DNA of 12,272 nt from CBDUUP01 sp965370435 (GCA_965370435.1 CBDUUP010000102.1:1-12272), one strand, 5' to 3'. Shown: positions 1 through 7,737, counted from the stretch's first letter. A program made the numbers and translations. Notes: generated from the sequence alone by a model not told the origin.

Positions 1-2097
1 GAGGGCGCTGTAGATGAGGCCCCCTCGCCGGTGATCTTCACTTTTGACGCCAATAACGCCACCTCGTTGCCCGGAACCATCCTTTGCACTCAGTTAACTA
101 CGGATTGCACCGGCGGCGCTGACCCTACGGCTGATGCCGCTCATCTATACGCATTCCACACCTTCAACTTCTTCTACAATTATCACGGTCGTATCAGTTA
201 TGATGGAAGCGGCTCGGCGATCGTCGTAACCGTCCATTATGACGTAGATTACGCCAACGCCTTCTGGAATGGAGAACAAATCGTTTTCGGCGATAGATAC
301 GGCTACGCCCTGGCCGACGACGTAGTGGGCCACGAGATAGCCCACGGTTTCACCGATTACGGATCGAACTTGTACTACTACTACCAATCCGGCGCTATCA
401 ACGAGTCCTTCTCCGATCTGTGGGGGGAATTCGTGGATTTGACCAATGGGTACGGAGACGACAGCCCCGGCGTGCGTTGGTCACATGGTGAAGATGTCAC
501 TGGGAAAGGTCCTAATCGTGACATGGCAGACCCAACCCTCTTTGACGACCCTGACAAGGTGACCAGTTCTTTGTATTACATTGGCGGTGGAGACAACGGC
601 GGTGTACATACCAACAGCGGCATCAACAACAAAGCTGTTTACCTGATGGTAGATGGAGGCATCTTCAACGGTTACACCATCTCTGCTTTGGGTATTGCCA
701 AGGTCGCCGCCATTTATTATGAAGTGCAGACCAGCCTGCTGACCTCCGGGTCGGATTACAAAGACCTCTATCATGCCCTCTATCAAGGGTGCCTCACCCT
801 GGTAGGCGGGTCGGAAGGCATTGTGGAAGCTGACTGCCAATCGGTACGTTACGCCACAATAGCTGTGGAAATGAACCGCAACCCCTCAAAAAAATACAAT
901 CCTGAAGCCCAAGCTTGTCCCTCTGGATACGCTCCCGATGACCTATTCTACGACGATTTTGAAGATAATGTGGACAACTGGAGCGGCAATTCTGATTACT
1001 GGATCTGGACTACGGGGTTTGCAGCCAACGGTGTAGCCAGCCTTTACGGCACTGACTACTACTGGTGGACAGATGAAGCCATGGAGATGATTGTAGACGT
1101 ATATCTGCCAGCAGGCTCGCAACCTTTCTTACACTTCAACCATGCGTTTGGGTTTGAAGACCCGAACTACGATGGCGGGTGGATTGAGATCAGTGACGAT
1201 GGGGGTACTACGTGGACGGATATTAAGCCATTGTTTGACGACGGGTTGAATTATGGCGGAACCCTTGCCGAAGGCTGGGAGAATCCTAATGAAGGGCACC
1301 GGGCTTTCATTGGCGATAGTCATGGATACGTCTCTACCCGCTACGATTTAAGCTCGATGAAGGGAAAGAACGTACGCATCCGTTTCCGCATTAGCACCGA
1401 CTTCTATTATCGAGATCTAGGCTGGCTCATTGATGATTTGCGCTTTTACACCTGCGTGGTTGATCCAGGTGTTGATCCTGAAATCTTTAGCGATGGCTTT
1501 GAGTATGGTGATTTCTCCGCTTGGTCTGCTGTTAAAACCGGCGGGAAGGATTTATTGATTCACCCCCGGGCGGCCTTGGAAGGCCGCTATGGGGTGGCGG
1601 CCATTATCAACGATAGAGACAAACTGATTTTGGTGGACGACAGCCCCGACGCGGAAACTCGCTACCGGGCGCAATTCTACTTCGATATACGCAGTCTCTC
1701 TCTGGCCCCCAACCAAGGAATCGGTCTCCTGATGGCGAGTGGTGTGGCAGGCAAGCCCTTCCAGTTGTTTGCGGGGTGGGATGGGGCGCAATACTTTGTA
1801 GTGGCCCGGATTATGGATGATAATGGGATTTGGAATTTCACCGCCTATCATCCCCTTGCAGACGCCCCCACTTTAATTGAGATTGATTGGTCGGCGGCCA
1901 GCGCCCCAGGAGCCGATGATGGCTTCTTCAGCCTTACCGTGGGTGGCGTACTTCTGGAAACCCTATCGGGGTTGGATAACGATACTTACAGTATTGATAA
2001 AGTAATACTTGGGCCATTCTATGTATTCCCGTCGGCCAGCGGAATTGTGCTCTTCGATAGCTTTGCCTCAGCCCGCGGGCCTTTTGCTCCACCCTAG
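1..2097 (+). CDS. Secreted M4 (thermolysin-like) metallopeptidase with MAM-like and LamG-like C-terminal domains, 5' truncated
   Basis: The frame is open from base 1 (first codon GAG), so the gene enters from the left; an in-frame GTG at 31 is internal. Numbering from base 1, the zinc motif is H111-E112-x-x-H115, followed by zinc ligand E135 in GAINESFSD. The His-Glu spacing of 24 matches thermolysin. The catalytic His is H203 in GGVHTNSGINNKA, and the upstream YANAFWNGEQIVFGD segment is also typical of M4. The family cleaves extracellular proteins before hydrophobic residues. After the catalytic domain (to about residue 300) comes a beta-sandwich (about 314-485, ending GWLIDDLRFYTC) resembling the MAM-like domain of immune-inhibitor-A peptidases. 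A second domain (about 494-698, starting EIFSDGFEYGDFSAW) resembles LamG/concanavalin-like folds. Signal peptide and propeptide must lie outside the window. No C-terminal anchor or sorting motif is visible. M4 assignment is firm; the accessory domain names are inference. Confidence 0.9.
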   Translation, partial: EGAVDEAPSPVIFTFDANNATSLPGTILCTQLTTDCTGGADPTADAAHLYAFHTFNFFYNYHGRISYDGSGSAIVVTVHYDVDYANAFWNGEQIVFGDRYGYALADDVVGHEIAHGFTDYGSNLYYYYQSGAINESFSDLWGEFVDLTNGYGDDSPGVRWSHGEDVTGKGPNRDMADPTLFDDPDKVTSSLYYIGGGDNGGVHTNSGINNKAVYLMVDGGIFNGYTISALGIAKVAAIYYEVQTSLLTSGSDYKDLYHALYQGCLTLVGGSEGIVEADCQSVRYATIAVEMNRNPSKKYNPEAQACPSGYAPDDLFYDDFEDNVDNWSGNSDYWIWTTGFAANGVASLYGTDYYWWTDEAMEMIVDVYLPAGSQPFLHFNHAFGFEDPNYDGGWIEISDDGGTTWTDIKPLFDDGLNYGGTLAEGWENPNEGHRAFIGDSHGYVSTRYDLSSMKGKNVRIRFRISTDFYYRDLGWLIDDLRFYTCVVDPGVDPEIFSDGFEYGDFSAWSAVKTGGKDLLIHPRAALEGRYGVAAIINDRDKLILVDDSPDAETRYRAQFYFDIRSLSLAPNQGIGLLMASGVAGKPFQLFAGWDGAQYFVVARIMDDNGIWNFTAYHPLADAPTLIEIDWSAASAPGADDGFFSLTVGGVLLETLSGLDNDTYSIDKVILGPFYVFPSASGIVLFDSFASARGPFAPP

Positions 2098-2107
2098 AGC
2101 CAAAGGA

Positions 2108-2136
2108 TGAGTTGGTGAGCATCAACTCACATTTTT
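2108..2136 (+). terminator. Short hairpin with T-run after the peptidase gene
   Basis: A 7-bp stem (TGAGTTG at 2108-2114, CAACTCA at 2123-2129) with an 8-nt loop is followed by CA and five T (2132-2136), starting 11 bases after the peptidase stop. This looks like a weak intrinsic terminator. The stem is short and only moderately GC-rich, so it may instead support the larger hairpin just downstream. Confidence 0.4.
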
Positions 2137-2160
2137 ATCAATAGTGTTGATTTCCTACAA

Positions 2161-2209
2161 AAGAATAATATTAGACCCTGCCATCCCGGCAGGGTCTAAT
2201 ATTATTCTT
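2161..2209. terminator. 22-bp perfect inverted repeat, probable (bidirectional) terminator
   Basis: Bases 2161-2182 are the exact reverse complement of 2188-2209, around a 5-nt loop (ATCCC). The inner 9 bp are GC-rich (GACCCTGCC/GGCAGGGTC). The outer part is A-rich on the left and T-rich on the right, as expected for an intrinsic terminator working in either direction. It lies between the peptidase gene and aconitase, just upstream of a candidate -10 box. It is the strongest hairpin in the window. A regulatory role is possible but not shown. Confidence 0.6.
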
Positions 2210-2232
2210 ATCCTCAACATCTTCCCAGGCGG

Positions 2233-2238
2233 TATAAT
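2233..2238 (+). promoter_or_regulatory. Candidate -10 box (TATAAT) for aconitase
   Basis: A perfect TATAAT lies 69 bases upstream of the aconitase ATG and 23 bases after the large hairpin. No good -35 box sits at 16-18 bp spacing. A second possible pair further down is TTGTCA at 2255-2260 with TATCGT at 2278-2283, spacing 17. Which of them is used cannot be decided by eye. Confidence 0.35.
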
Positions 2239-2293
2239 AAGTCTCCCATCTGAGTTGTCAAGACTAAATATGGAGCTTATCGTTACCCATCCT

Positions 2294-2299
2294 GAGGAG
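2294..2299 (+). promoter_or_regulatory. Ribosome binding site of aconitase
   Basis: GAGGAG lies 7 bases before the ATG at 2307. It fixes this start over the overlapping frame that runs through the hairpin from 2144. Confidence 0.8.
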
Positions 2300-2306
2300 T
2301 TTATTC

Positions 2307-5015
2307 ATGTCTACAGATTTTTTCAATGCCCGCCATACGCTCAAGACCTCCCGCGGCGAGTATGTCATTTACCGGTTGGACAGCCTGGAAAAGCTGGGCT
2401 ATGACCGGTTAGGGCGCCTGCCGTTCTCCATCCGGGTTTTGCTGGAGGCTGTGCTGCGCCAATGCGATGGGGAGACCATCACCCAGCAAGAGGTCATAAA
2501 CCTGGCCAACTGGCAGCCCCAGGTGTCCCAGCGCAGCGTGATGTCCTTCCAGGTAGGCCGGGTGGTGATGCAGGACTTCACCGGCGTGCCCGCGGTGGTG
2601 GACCTGGCCGCCATGCGCTCGGCCATGTCCCGTCTGGGCGGAGACCCGGCCCGCATCAACCCCCGGGTGCCGGTAGACCTGGTGATAGACCACTCTGTGC
2701 AGGTGGATTTCTTCGCCAGCCCGGACGCCCTGCGCCGCAACGCCGAGATTGAGTTCCAGCGCAACCGGGAACGCTACGAGTTCCTCCACTGGGCGCAAAA
2801 CGCCTTCGATAACTTCCGGGTGGTGCCCCCCGCGACCGGCATCGTCCATCAGGTCAATCTGGAAAACCTGGCCCAGGTGGTGATGGTTAATGAAGAGAAC
2901 GGGGAGAGAGTCGCTTTCCCCGATACGCTGGTAGGCACCGACTCGCACACCACCATGATAAATGGGCTGGGTGTGGTTGGCTGGGGCGTGGGCGGCATCG
3001 AGGCCGAGGCCGCCATCCTGGGCGAGCCGATTGATATGCTGACCCCCGACGTGGTCGGTTTCAAGCTCACCGGACAGATGGGCGAGGGCGTGACCGCCAC
3101 CGACGCCACCCTCACCATCGTCGAGATGCTGCGAGAGCAGGGCGTGGTGGGCAAGTTCGTCGAGTTCTTCGGGGCCGGCCTGGACGCTTTGTCGCTCCCC
3201 GACCGGGCCACTATCGCCAATATGTCCCCGGAGAACGGAGCCACTATCACCTTCTTCCCCGTGGATGAGGAGACCCTGCGCTACTTGCGCTTGACCGGCC
3301 GTTCGGAAGAGACCATTGAACTGGTGGAAAGCTACTGCAAGGAACAGGGTATCTTCCGCACCGGCGACACCCCCGACCCCGAATACACCGCCATTCTGGA
3401 ACTCGACCTGGGAACCGTTGAACCCAGCCTGGCCGGACCTAAGCGCCCTCAAGACCGGATCTCTCTGGGCCGGATGAAGGAGACCTTCCAACAAGCGCTG
3501 GCCGCGCCCAAATCGGCGCAGAGCTTTGGATTGAGCCAGAAAGACGTGAAACGCAAAGGCGCGATGGGCACCAACGGCGGGGAGATCGAGATGGGGCACG
3601 GGGCGGTGGTCATCGCCGCCATCACTTCCTGCACCAACACCTCCAACCCCTCGGTGATGCTGGGCGCGGGCCTGCTGGCCAAGAAAGCGGTCGAACGCGG
3701 CTTGACAGTCAAGCCCTATGTGAAGACCAGTCTGGCCCCCGGCTCCCGCGTGGTGACCGAATATTTAACCCAGGCCGGGTTGATCGAACCGCTGGCCGCT
3801 CTGGGCTTCAACCTGGTGGGTTACGGCTGCACCACCTGCATCGGCAATTCGGGACCCCTGCCGGGCGAGGTAGTCAACGCCATCACCGACGCTGACCTGG
3901 TGGCCGCGGCGGTGCTCTCCGGCAACCGCAATTTCGAGGGCCGCATTCATCCCTATACCCTGGCGAACTACCTGGCCTCCCCGCCGTTGGTGGTCGCTTA
4001 CGCCCTGGCTGGCACGGTGGACATAGACCTGACCAGCGATCCCCTGGGCATGGATAAAGACGGCCAACCGGTCTACCTGAGCGACCTATGGCCCAGCGCG
4101 GAGGAGATCAGAGAAGCCACCGCCCAGAACGTGAAGCGGGAGATGTTCGTCGAGCGCTACGCAAACGTGTACTCTGGCAACCCCACCTGGAACGCCATCT
4201 CCGCCTCCGGCGACCAGGCCCTATTCGAGTGGGACTCCGGCTCCACCTACGTGCAGGAGCCGCCCTTCTTCCTCCAATTGACCCCCGAAACGCCCTCCAT
4301 CCAGGAGGTGCGCGGGGCGCGGGTTCTGGCCCTGCTGGGCGACTCGGTCACCACCGACCACATCTCCCCGGCGGGCGCGATTCCGGCCAAGGAACCGGCG
4401 GGGCAATATCTGATCGCCAACGGGGTGCAGCCGCGGGAGTTCAACTCTTTCGGCTCCCGCCGGGGCAACGACCAGGTGATGACCCGGGGCACCTTTGGCA
4501 ACATCCGCTTGAAAAACCGGCTGGTCCCCGGCGTGGAGGGCGGCTATACCCGCTACCTCCCCGACGGAGAGCAGATGACGATCTATGAGGCTGGCATGAA
4601 ATATCAGGAGGCCGGCGTGCCGCTGGTGGTGCTGGCGGGGAAAGAGTACGGCGCTGGCTCCAGCAGGGACTGGGCGGCCAAAGGAACCTTGCTCCTGGGG
4701 GTCAAAGCCGTCATCGCCGCCTCTTACGAACGCATCCACCGCTCCAACCTGCTGATGATGGGCGTGCTGCCCTTGGAATTCAAACCCGGCGAGGATGTGG
4801 AGAGCCTGGCGCTCACCGGCGAGGAGTCCTTCGACATCACCGGCCTGGACGACGATTTGCAGCCGCTAAGCGAAGTCACCGTGACCGCTCACCGCTCCGA
4901 CGGCGGTGCGACCACCTTCAAAGCCCTGGTCCGCCTGGACACGCCCGTGGACGTGGAGAGCTACCGCCACGGCGGTATCCTGCACAAAGTACTGCGAGAG
5001 ATGGCGGGGGAATAA
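2307..5015 (+). CDS. acnA: Aconitate hydratase, monomeric AcnA/IRP1 type
   Basis: Cytosolic enzyme of the TCA and glyoxylate cycles that interconverts citrate and isocitrate through cis-aconitate, using a [4Fe-4S] cluster. The 902-residue length is normal for the AcnA/IRP1 family. Family blocks appear in order: GTDSHTTMINGLGVVGWGVG; TSCTNTSNPS with cluster ligand C442; GYGCTTCIGNSG with ligands C508 and C511 (spacings 66 and 3 as in human IRP1 C437/C503/C506); then the C-terminal swivel domain with GDSVTTDHISPAG, NSFGSRRGND and the substrate-binding GKEYGAGSSRDWAAKG. All ligands and catalytic motifs look intact. The gene stands alone between its own promoter/RBS region and a strong terminator, so it is probably monocistronic. 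Base composition is GC-rich, like the galE operon and unlike the island that follows. Confidence 0.97.
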   Translation: MSTDFFNARHTLKTSRGEYVIYRLDSLEKLGYDRLGRLPFSIRVLLEAVLRQCDGETITQQEVINLANWQPQVSQRSVMSFQVGRVVMQDFTGVPAVVDLAAMRSAMSRLGGDPARINPRVPVDLVIDHSVQVDFFASPDALRRNAEIEFQRNRERYEFLHWAQNAFDNFRVVPPATGIVHQVNLENLAQVVMVNEENGERVAFPDTLVGTDSHTTMINGLGVVGWGVGGIEAEAAILGEPIDMLTPDVVGFKLTGQMGEGVTATDATLTIVEMLREQGVVGKFVEFFGAGLDALSLPDRATIANMSPENGATITFFPVDEETLRYLRLTGRSEETIELVESYCKEQGIFRTGDTPDPEYTAILELDLGTVEPSLAGPKRPQDRISLGRMKETFQQALAAPKSAQSFGLSQKDVKRKGAMGTNGGEIEMGHGAVVIAAITSCTNTSNPSVMLGAGLLAKKAVERGLTVKPYVKTSLAPGSRVVTEYLTQAGLIEPLAALGFNLVGYGCTTCIGNSGPLPGEVVNAITDADLVAAAVLSGNRNFEGRIHPYTLANYLASPPLVVAYALAGTVDIDLTSDPLGMDKDGQPVYLSDLWPSAEEIREATAQNVKREMFVERYANVYSGNPTWNAISASGDQALFEWDSGSTYVQEPPFFLQLTPETPSIQEVRGARVLALLGDSVTTDHISPAGAIPAKEPAGQYLIANGVQPREFNSFGSRRGNDQVMTRGTFGNIRLKNRLVPGVEGGYTRYLPDGEQMTIYEAGMKYQEAGVPLVVLAGKEYGAGSSRDWAAKGTLLLGVKAVIAASYERIHRSNLLMMGVLPLEFKPGEDVESLALTGEESFDITGLDDDLQPLSEVTVTAHRSDGGATTFKALVRLDTPVDVESYRHGGILHKVLREMAGE

Positions 5016-5064
5016 GGAAACGATACGAGCACGATCAAACCCTAAGACTCCTTGAGCTAAGGAT

Positions 5065-5096
5065 AAGCGCCGCGGGATTGTCTGCGGCGTTTTTTT
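5065..5096 (+). terminator. Intrinsic terminator of aconitase
   Basis: The stem CGCCGC (5068-5073) pairs with GCGGCG (5084-5089), extended by A-T/G-T pairs outside and partial pairing inside, and is followed directly by seven T (5090-5096). It lies about 50 bases after the acnA stop. The stretch 5097-5143 holds nothing else I can name. Confidence 0.85.
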
Positions 5097-5143
5097 CTAA
5101 TAATCCCTGTAACGATGATCGTTTATCCACAATAAAACTACGG

Positions 5144-5734
5144 TTATCGAGGTGATGGGATAGATGGATCTGGATGATTTATAATTTCATCGTAAACTTT
5201 ATGGCAAGTGTCCTTAAAATCTTTGAAGTATTGCTCAACTACGAAAAAATACTTGCCAGTGTCCAAGCTTCCAATACCATATTGGACAGGCCCAATTAGC
5301 GCACTTGGGGCAACATTTATACCTGGTTTGTCTCCATCAATAGTTACACCCATGTTTACCTTACCGCTCAACATGGAAATCACACAGTTTCCCTTTATAA
5401 AGTACTCATGAGCCATCCCGCAACGGAAAACCCCGTACACGTTGACTTCTTGTTTGAATGCCTCATAGTCTGGTCCCATCAAGTTGAAAAATGCGTTAAA
5501 TCGCGCCTCGTCTCTTATTTTTCTGGAAAAGCTTCCCAGTTTTAATCCCCCCATGAACTCAGTGTAACAGAGTAATCCCAACGCACACAGAAAATTGCCT
5601 CCCCCTGTATAAGTTCGGCTTGCACCCGGTATTTCTAATCCTGATTTTGCTAAGGCAATTTCTCGTTCAATATCTGAAAAGATGAACCCAAATATGAATT
5701 TATCAAAGTAATCTTTGACTTCCTGTTTTCCCAT
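5144..5734 (-). CDS. Orphan protein of 196 aa with an R-x4-H (HEPN-like) motif
   Basis: I do not recognise this protein by family. The start ATG (5734-5732) has an AAGGAT Shine-Dalgarno 8 bases upstream. There is no signal peptide or clear membrane helix. Central residues 97-112 read VNVYGVFRCGMAHEYF: R104 and H109 form an R-x4-H pair in a helical, 'R-x-G-x-x-H-E-Y' setting, reminiscent of the catalytic motif of HEPN ribonucleases. That motif is short and not specific, so this is a hypothesis. The C-terminal part (about 118-160) is Gly/Val/Ile-rich and looks beta-stranded, and the last ten residues are Pro/Ser-rich. The gene is AT-rich compared with aconitase and galE, convergent with acnA and divergent from the 259-aa orphan, with a MITE-like element about 70 bases upstream of its start. 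Probably horizontally acquired. Confidence 0.6.
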   Translation of the reverse strand: MGKQEVKDYFDKFIFGFIFSDIEREIALAKSGLEIPGASRTYTGGGNFLCALGLLCYTEFMGGLKLGSFSRKIRDEARFNAFFNLMGPDYEAFKQEVNVYGVFRCGMAHEYFIKGNCVISMLSGKVNMGVTIDGDKPGINVAPSALIGPVQYGIGSLDTGKYFFVVEQYFKDFKDTCHKVYDEIINHPDPSIPSPR

Positions 5735-5795
5735 TTTATTAAATCCTTATGGTAGAAATATTACCAGTTTAATTAGAAATGAATTCGAATAATAA

Positions 5796-5971
5796 TATCA
5801 TCAGTGTGCACGCAAATGTTGTCAGGAAATTGGAGGCTGTTCCAATTGGTAGCAAAAAACAGGTCAAAATGTCGGAAAACTCCCCTAAATAGCTCAAATT
5901 TTGTGCTCGATGAGGTGAAAAATGAATTTGCGGAAAAACTTCTGACAACATTTGCGTGCACACTATCATCA
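5796..5971. mobile_element. MITE-like element, 160 bp, 22-bp perfect TIRs, 8-bp target duplication
   Basis: Bases 5804-5825 (beginning GTGTGCACGCAAATG, ending GTCAG) are the exact inverted repeat of 5942-5963. The element 5804-5963 is flanked on both sides by TATCATCA (5796-5803 and 5964-5971), an 8-bp direct repeat as left by transposition. The 116-bp interior encodes no transposase and contains a small internal inverted repeat around AATTGGA/TCCAATT (about 5828-5846). Short reading frames crossing it only read through the TIRs. An 8-bp duplication is compatible with several IS families, so I do not assign the parent. It lies in the divergent gap between two orphan genes and may alter their promoters. 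Confidence 0.85.
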
Positions 5972-6073
5972 CCTATCCAGGCGATTTCATAATATACATG
6001 TTAGCGCAAACGCACTGTGCCGTCAATGTGATAACCACGATTTAATGATGATTACCTGGGGTTGAGAGAAGAG

Positions 6074-6079
6074 TATAAT
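6074..6079 (+). promoter_or_regulatory. Candidate -10 box for the 259-aa orphan
   Basis: TATAAT lies 26 bases before the ATG at 6106. No convincing -35 box is seen near 6050. The rest of 5972-6105 holds no gene apart from a mini frame of five codons at 6087-6104 (MSKRG, stop), which overlaps the ribosome binding site and is probably chance. Confidence 0.35.
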
Positions 6080-6105
6080 TGAGTCCATGAGTAAAAGAGG
6101 ATAAT

Positions 6106-6885
6106 ATGACAGAAAATGCATTACGACAATTACAATCGTTGGCAAATACCTCAAACTCGGACAACATCGGTGATGCTCTCGTTAAAGCTATCGTTATTTC
6201 ATCCGCATTCGCTGATCCAGCAAAACTGGACGATGCCGAGATTTATCTTTCTAAGCTACGTGACATAGCCAGAAAAGCGGATGTTGGATGGAGGGTATTT
6301 AAAACACCTCCGAAAACATCACACCCTATCACTGACAGTGAGGCCGCACAACTTATTTTGATAAATTTTAGATTACATGAGTTAATATATTGTTATGAAA
6401 GAGTAGAAGAAGCTAGTGCCTTGACCTGGGCGCGCTCGACACCAGTTCGATTCTATGTAAATAGTATCTTTCACTATATTAGCACCTTTTTCTTACTGGA
6501 TTTGAAAAGAAACCAGAAAGCGGGGCTCCCATATCCCGGTACTGTAATTAAAGTGTTCCATCCCTTAGGGTGTGATGATTTACTAAACCCAATTTACCAA
6601 ATCTTGGATACATCCTTTGGAACAACAACTTTTAGGGAAACAATACGCAGAGTTCGAAACAGCCAATTTGTTCATGGTACTTTCTCTCCCAATGATATTA
6701 AAAAGCTGGTTAAAGAAACTAGAATACATGAGATAAAACAACAATTATTATTCAACTCACTACAGTGGAGACTTTTTCATCAAATTGTAGTACTCAGACT
6801 AAAGATCATCGCATTATTGACTGACGCAAACATTGACCCTTCAACATTCTCTCACCAATTCGTTGATTTGTATAAAACACAATAA
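6106..6885 (+). CDS. Orphan protein of 259 aa with an R-N-x4-H-G (HEPN-like) motif
   Basis: I do not recognise this family. The ATG is preceded by AGAGGA (6096-6101), 4 bases away. The protein appears mostly alpha-helical, without signal peptide. Residues 178-194 read RETIRRVRNSQFVHGTF: R184-N185 followed by H190-G191 matches the R-(polar)-x3-5-H pattern that forms the catalytic site of HEPN-domain ribonucleases and, in other families, of HEPN-like antitoxins or Abi proteins. Upstream, a hydrophobic stretch FYVNSIFHYISTFFLLD (about 120-136) would fit a core helix of such a bundle. The motif is weak evidence alone. The gene is AT-rich, has the MITE upstream, and runs convergently into the DUF3800 gene with only 6 bases between the two stop codons. 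No terminator is visible there, so the 3' ends of the two transcripts probably overlap. Confidence 0.6.
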   Translation: MTENALRQLQSLANTSNSDNIGDALVKAIVISSAFADPAKLDDAEIYLSKLRDIARKADVGWRVFKTPPKTSHPITDSEAAQLILINFRLHELIYCYERVEEASALTWARSTPVRFYVNSIFHYISTFFLLDLKRNQKAGLPYPGTVIKVFHPLGCDDLLNPIYQILDTSFGTTTFRETIRRVRNSQFVHGTFSPNDIKKLVKETRIHEIKQQLLFNSLQWRLFHQIVVLRLKIIALLTDANIDPSTFSHQFVDLYKTQ

Positions 6886-6891
6886 CAACGA

Positions 6892-7653
6892 CTAATTCTC
6901 AAGAATCGCGATTCCATAGGTGCGACTCTTCCCACGTAGATATTTCTCCATTGAGTGTAGAAAGAACCATTCCTCCCCTTCAGAGGCCGCCCACATCACG
7001 CCAGATACGAAATCGGCTAATTGCACAAATGGTTCAATCTTTGAATCAAAGAACTTAACATTTAGATAAATCTTTTCAACATGCACTCGATTTTGCTTTG
7101 GAAGCTTTGATAAGTCTCCAAATGTATTCATAAACTCAGTCCGAAGTTTCTTTTCTTCTTTCCGAGTACCTAGATGATCAAACCAAATTTCACCGGTTTG
7201 CCCACTAAATTCTTTGAGGTAAAGAGCAAATTGACCAAGGAGAACCGCAAGAAGATTTCCAATATCTATTGCATTATTACCTTTAGGTGTTTTATCATTC
7301 TTGTATAACGAACTTGCTTTGTCTTTCCGTACTATTGTCGTTATAGGGAATAGATAAGCTTCATTAAATAGTTTATGTAAAGCCCATAGAGCTTGATTAC
7401 GTCTCTCAATTCGTTTATTTGTTTTCAAGGGATTCAACCCCTTATGCCTCCCTGGGAAAAAGTGACTCCATTTTAATTCTGCACTGCTATCCACACATAG
7501 TTCATCTTTGATTTCTTGCCAAACAGAAACCAGCTTTGAACGATTTGATAATTTAGTAGCAAATCCACCAATAGTAAAAGTCCGTTTAGGATTTGGCCAA
7601 ACTGGGGTACCATGTTCATCACAAGCTAGTACAAATTTGTCATTCATTGACAT
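6892..7653 (-). CDS. DUF3800 family protein
   Basis: The N-terminal FVLACDEHGTP (D12, E13) followed by FTIGGFA corresponds to the 'YIDESG...ggv' start of DUF3800 proteins. ELKWSHF (59-65), EIWFDHLG with D159, and the near-C-terminal FVQLADFVSGVMW (D214) are the other family landmarks. The spaced acidic residues suggest an RNase H-like metal site. That is a structural inference; the biochemical role of the family is not settled, although members are frequent on mobile elements and near defence genes. Length (about 250 aa) is normal, so it looks complete. The start is uncertain: ATG at 7653 lies only 4 bases after GAGG, while a second ATG two codons later has a better spacing of 10. The gene is AT-rich. 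Its first codons overlap the out-of-frame tail of the abiEii remnant, which marks a junction here. Confidence 0.75.
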   Translation of the reverse strand: MSMNDKFVLACDEHGTPVWPNPKRTFTIGGFATKLSNRSKLVSVWQEIKDELCVDSSAELKWSHFFPGRHKGLNPLKTNKRIERRNQALWALHKLFNEAYLFPITTIVRKDKASSLYKNDKTPKGNNAIDIGNLLAVLLGQFALYLKEFSGQTGEIWFDHLGTRKEEKKLRTEFMNTFGDLSKLPKQNRVHVEKIYLNVKFFDSKIEPFVQLADFVSGVMWAASEGEEWFFLHSMEKYLRGKSRTYGIAILEN

Positions 7654-7665
7654 GCTTCCTCTGCT

Positions 7666-7737
7666 TCAAGAATTCAGTTTTTTCAAAAAGTTTCCCACCA
7701 CCCTCACCGCCTCCTTTACCATCTTGTATCCCCTCAA
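7666..7737 (-). pseudogene. Fragment of the 3' end of a DNPH1/Rcl-like gene
   Basis: Read leftward, this stretch encodes LRGYKMVKEAVRVVGNFLKK followed by LNS and a TGA at 7668-7666. It matches the C-terminus of the intact gene at 10771-11193 (RGYATEEEAVRVVGNFLGEL, then NV). At DNA level 7684-7710 is identical to 10789-10815 (27 bp), and weaker similarity continues to about 7737. There is no start codon or upstream part of the gene. It is joined at about 7736-7741 to the abiEii remnant in another reading frame. Clear debris of a second copy or a rearrangement. Confidence 0.8.

Noticed and set aside
2144..2404. 86-codon plus-strand frame through the hairpin into acnA
   Set aside because: Reads through the inverted repeat and overlaps aconitase in another frame; no ribosome binding site, no recognisable sequence.
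2409..3599. 396-codon open frame on the minus strand inside aconitase
   Set aside because: Shadow of a GC-rich, highly conserved gene on the other strand; the His/Gly/Gln-rich translation has no recognisable domain.
5112..5124. Palindrome AACGATGATCGTT as terminator for the 196-aa gene
   Set aside because: A usable loop leaves only a 4-bp stem, without a T-run on the minus strand; too weak to call.
5769..5992. Three 62-67 codon frames across the MITE
   Set aside because: They share start sequences only because the TIRs are identical (MCTQML...); no ribosome binding site or family.
6087..6104. Mini frame MSKRG just before the 259-aa gene, a possible leader peptide
   Set aside because: It overlaps the Shine-Dalgarno of the real gene and has none of its own; probably chance.
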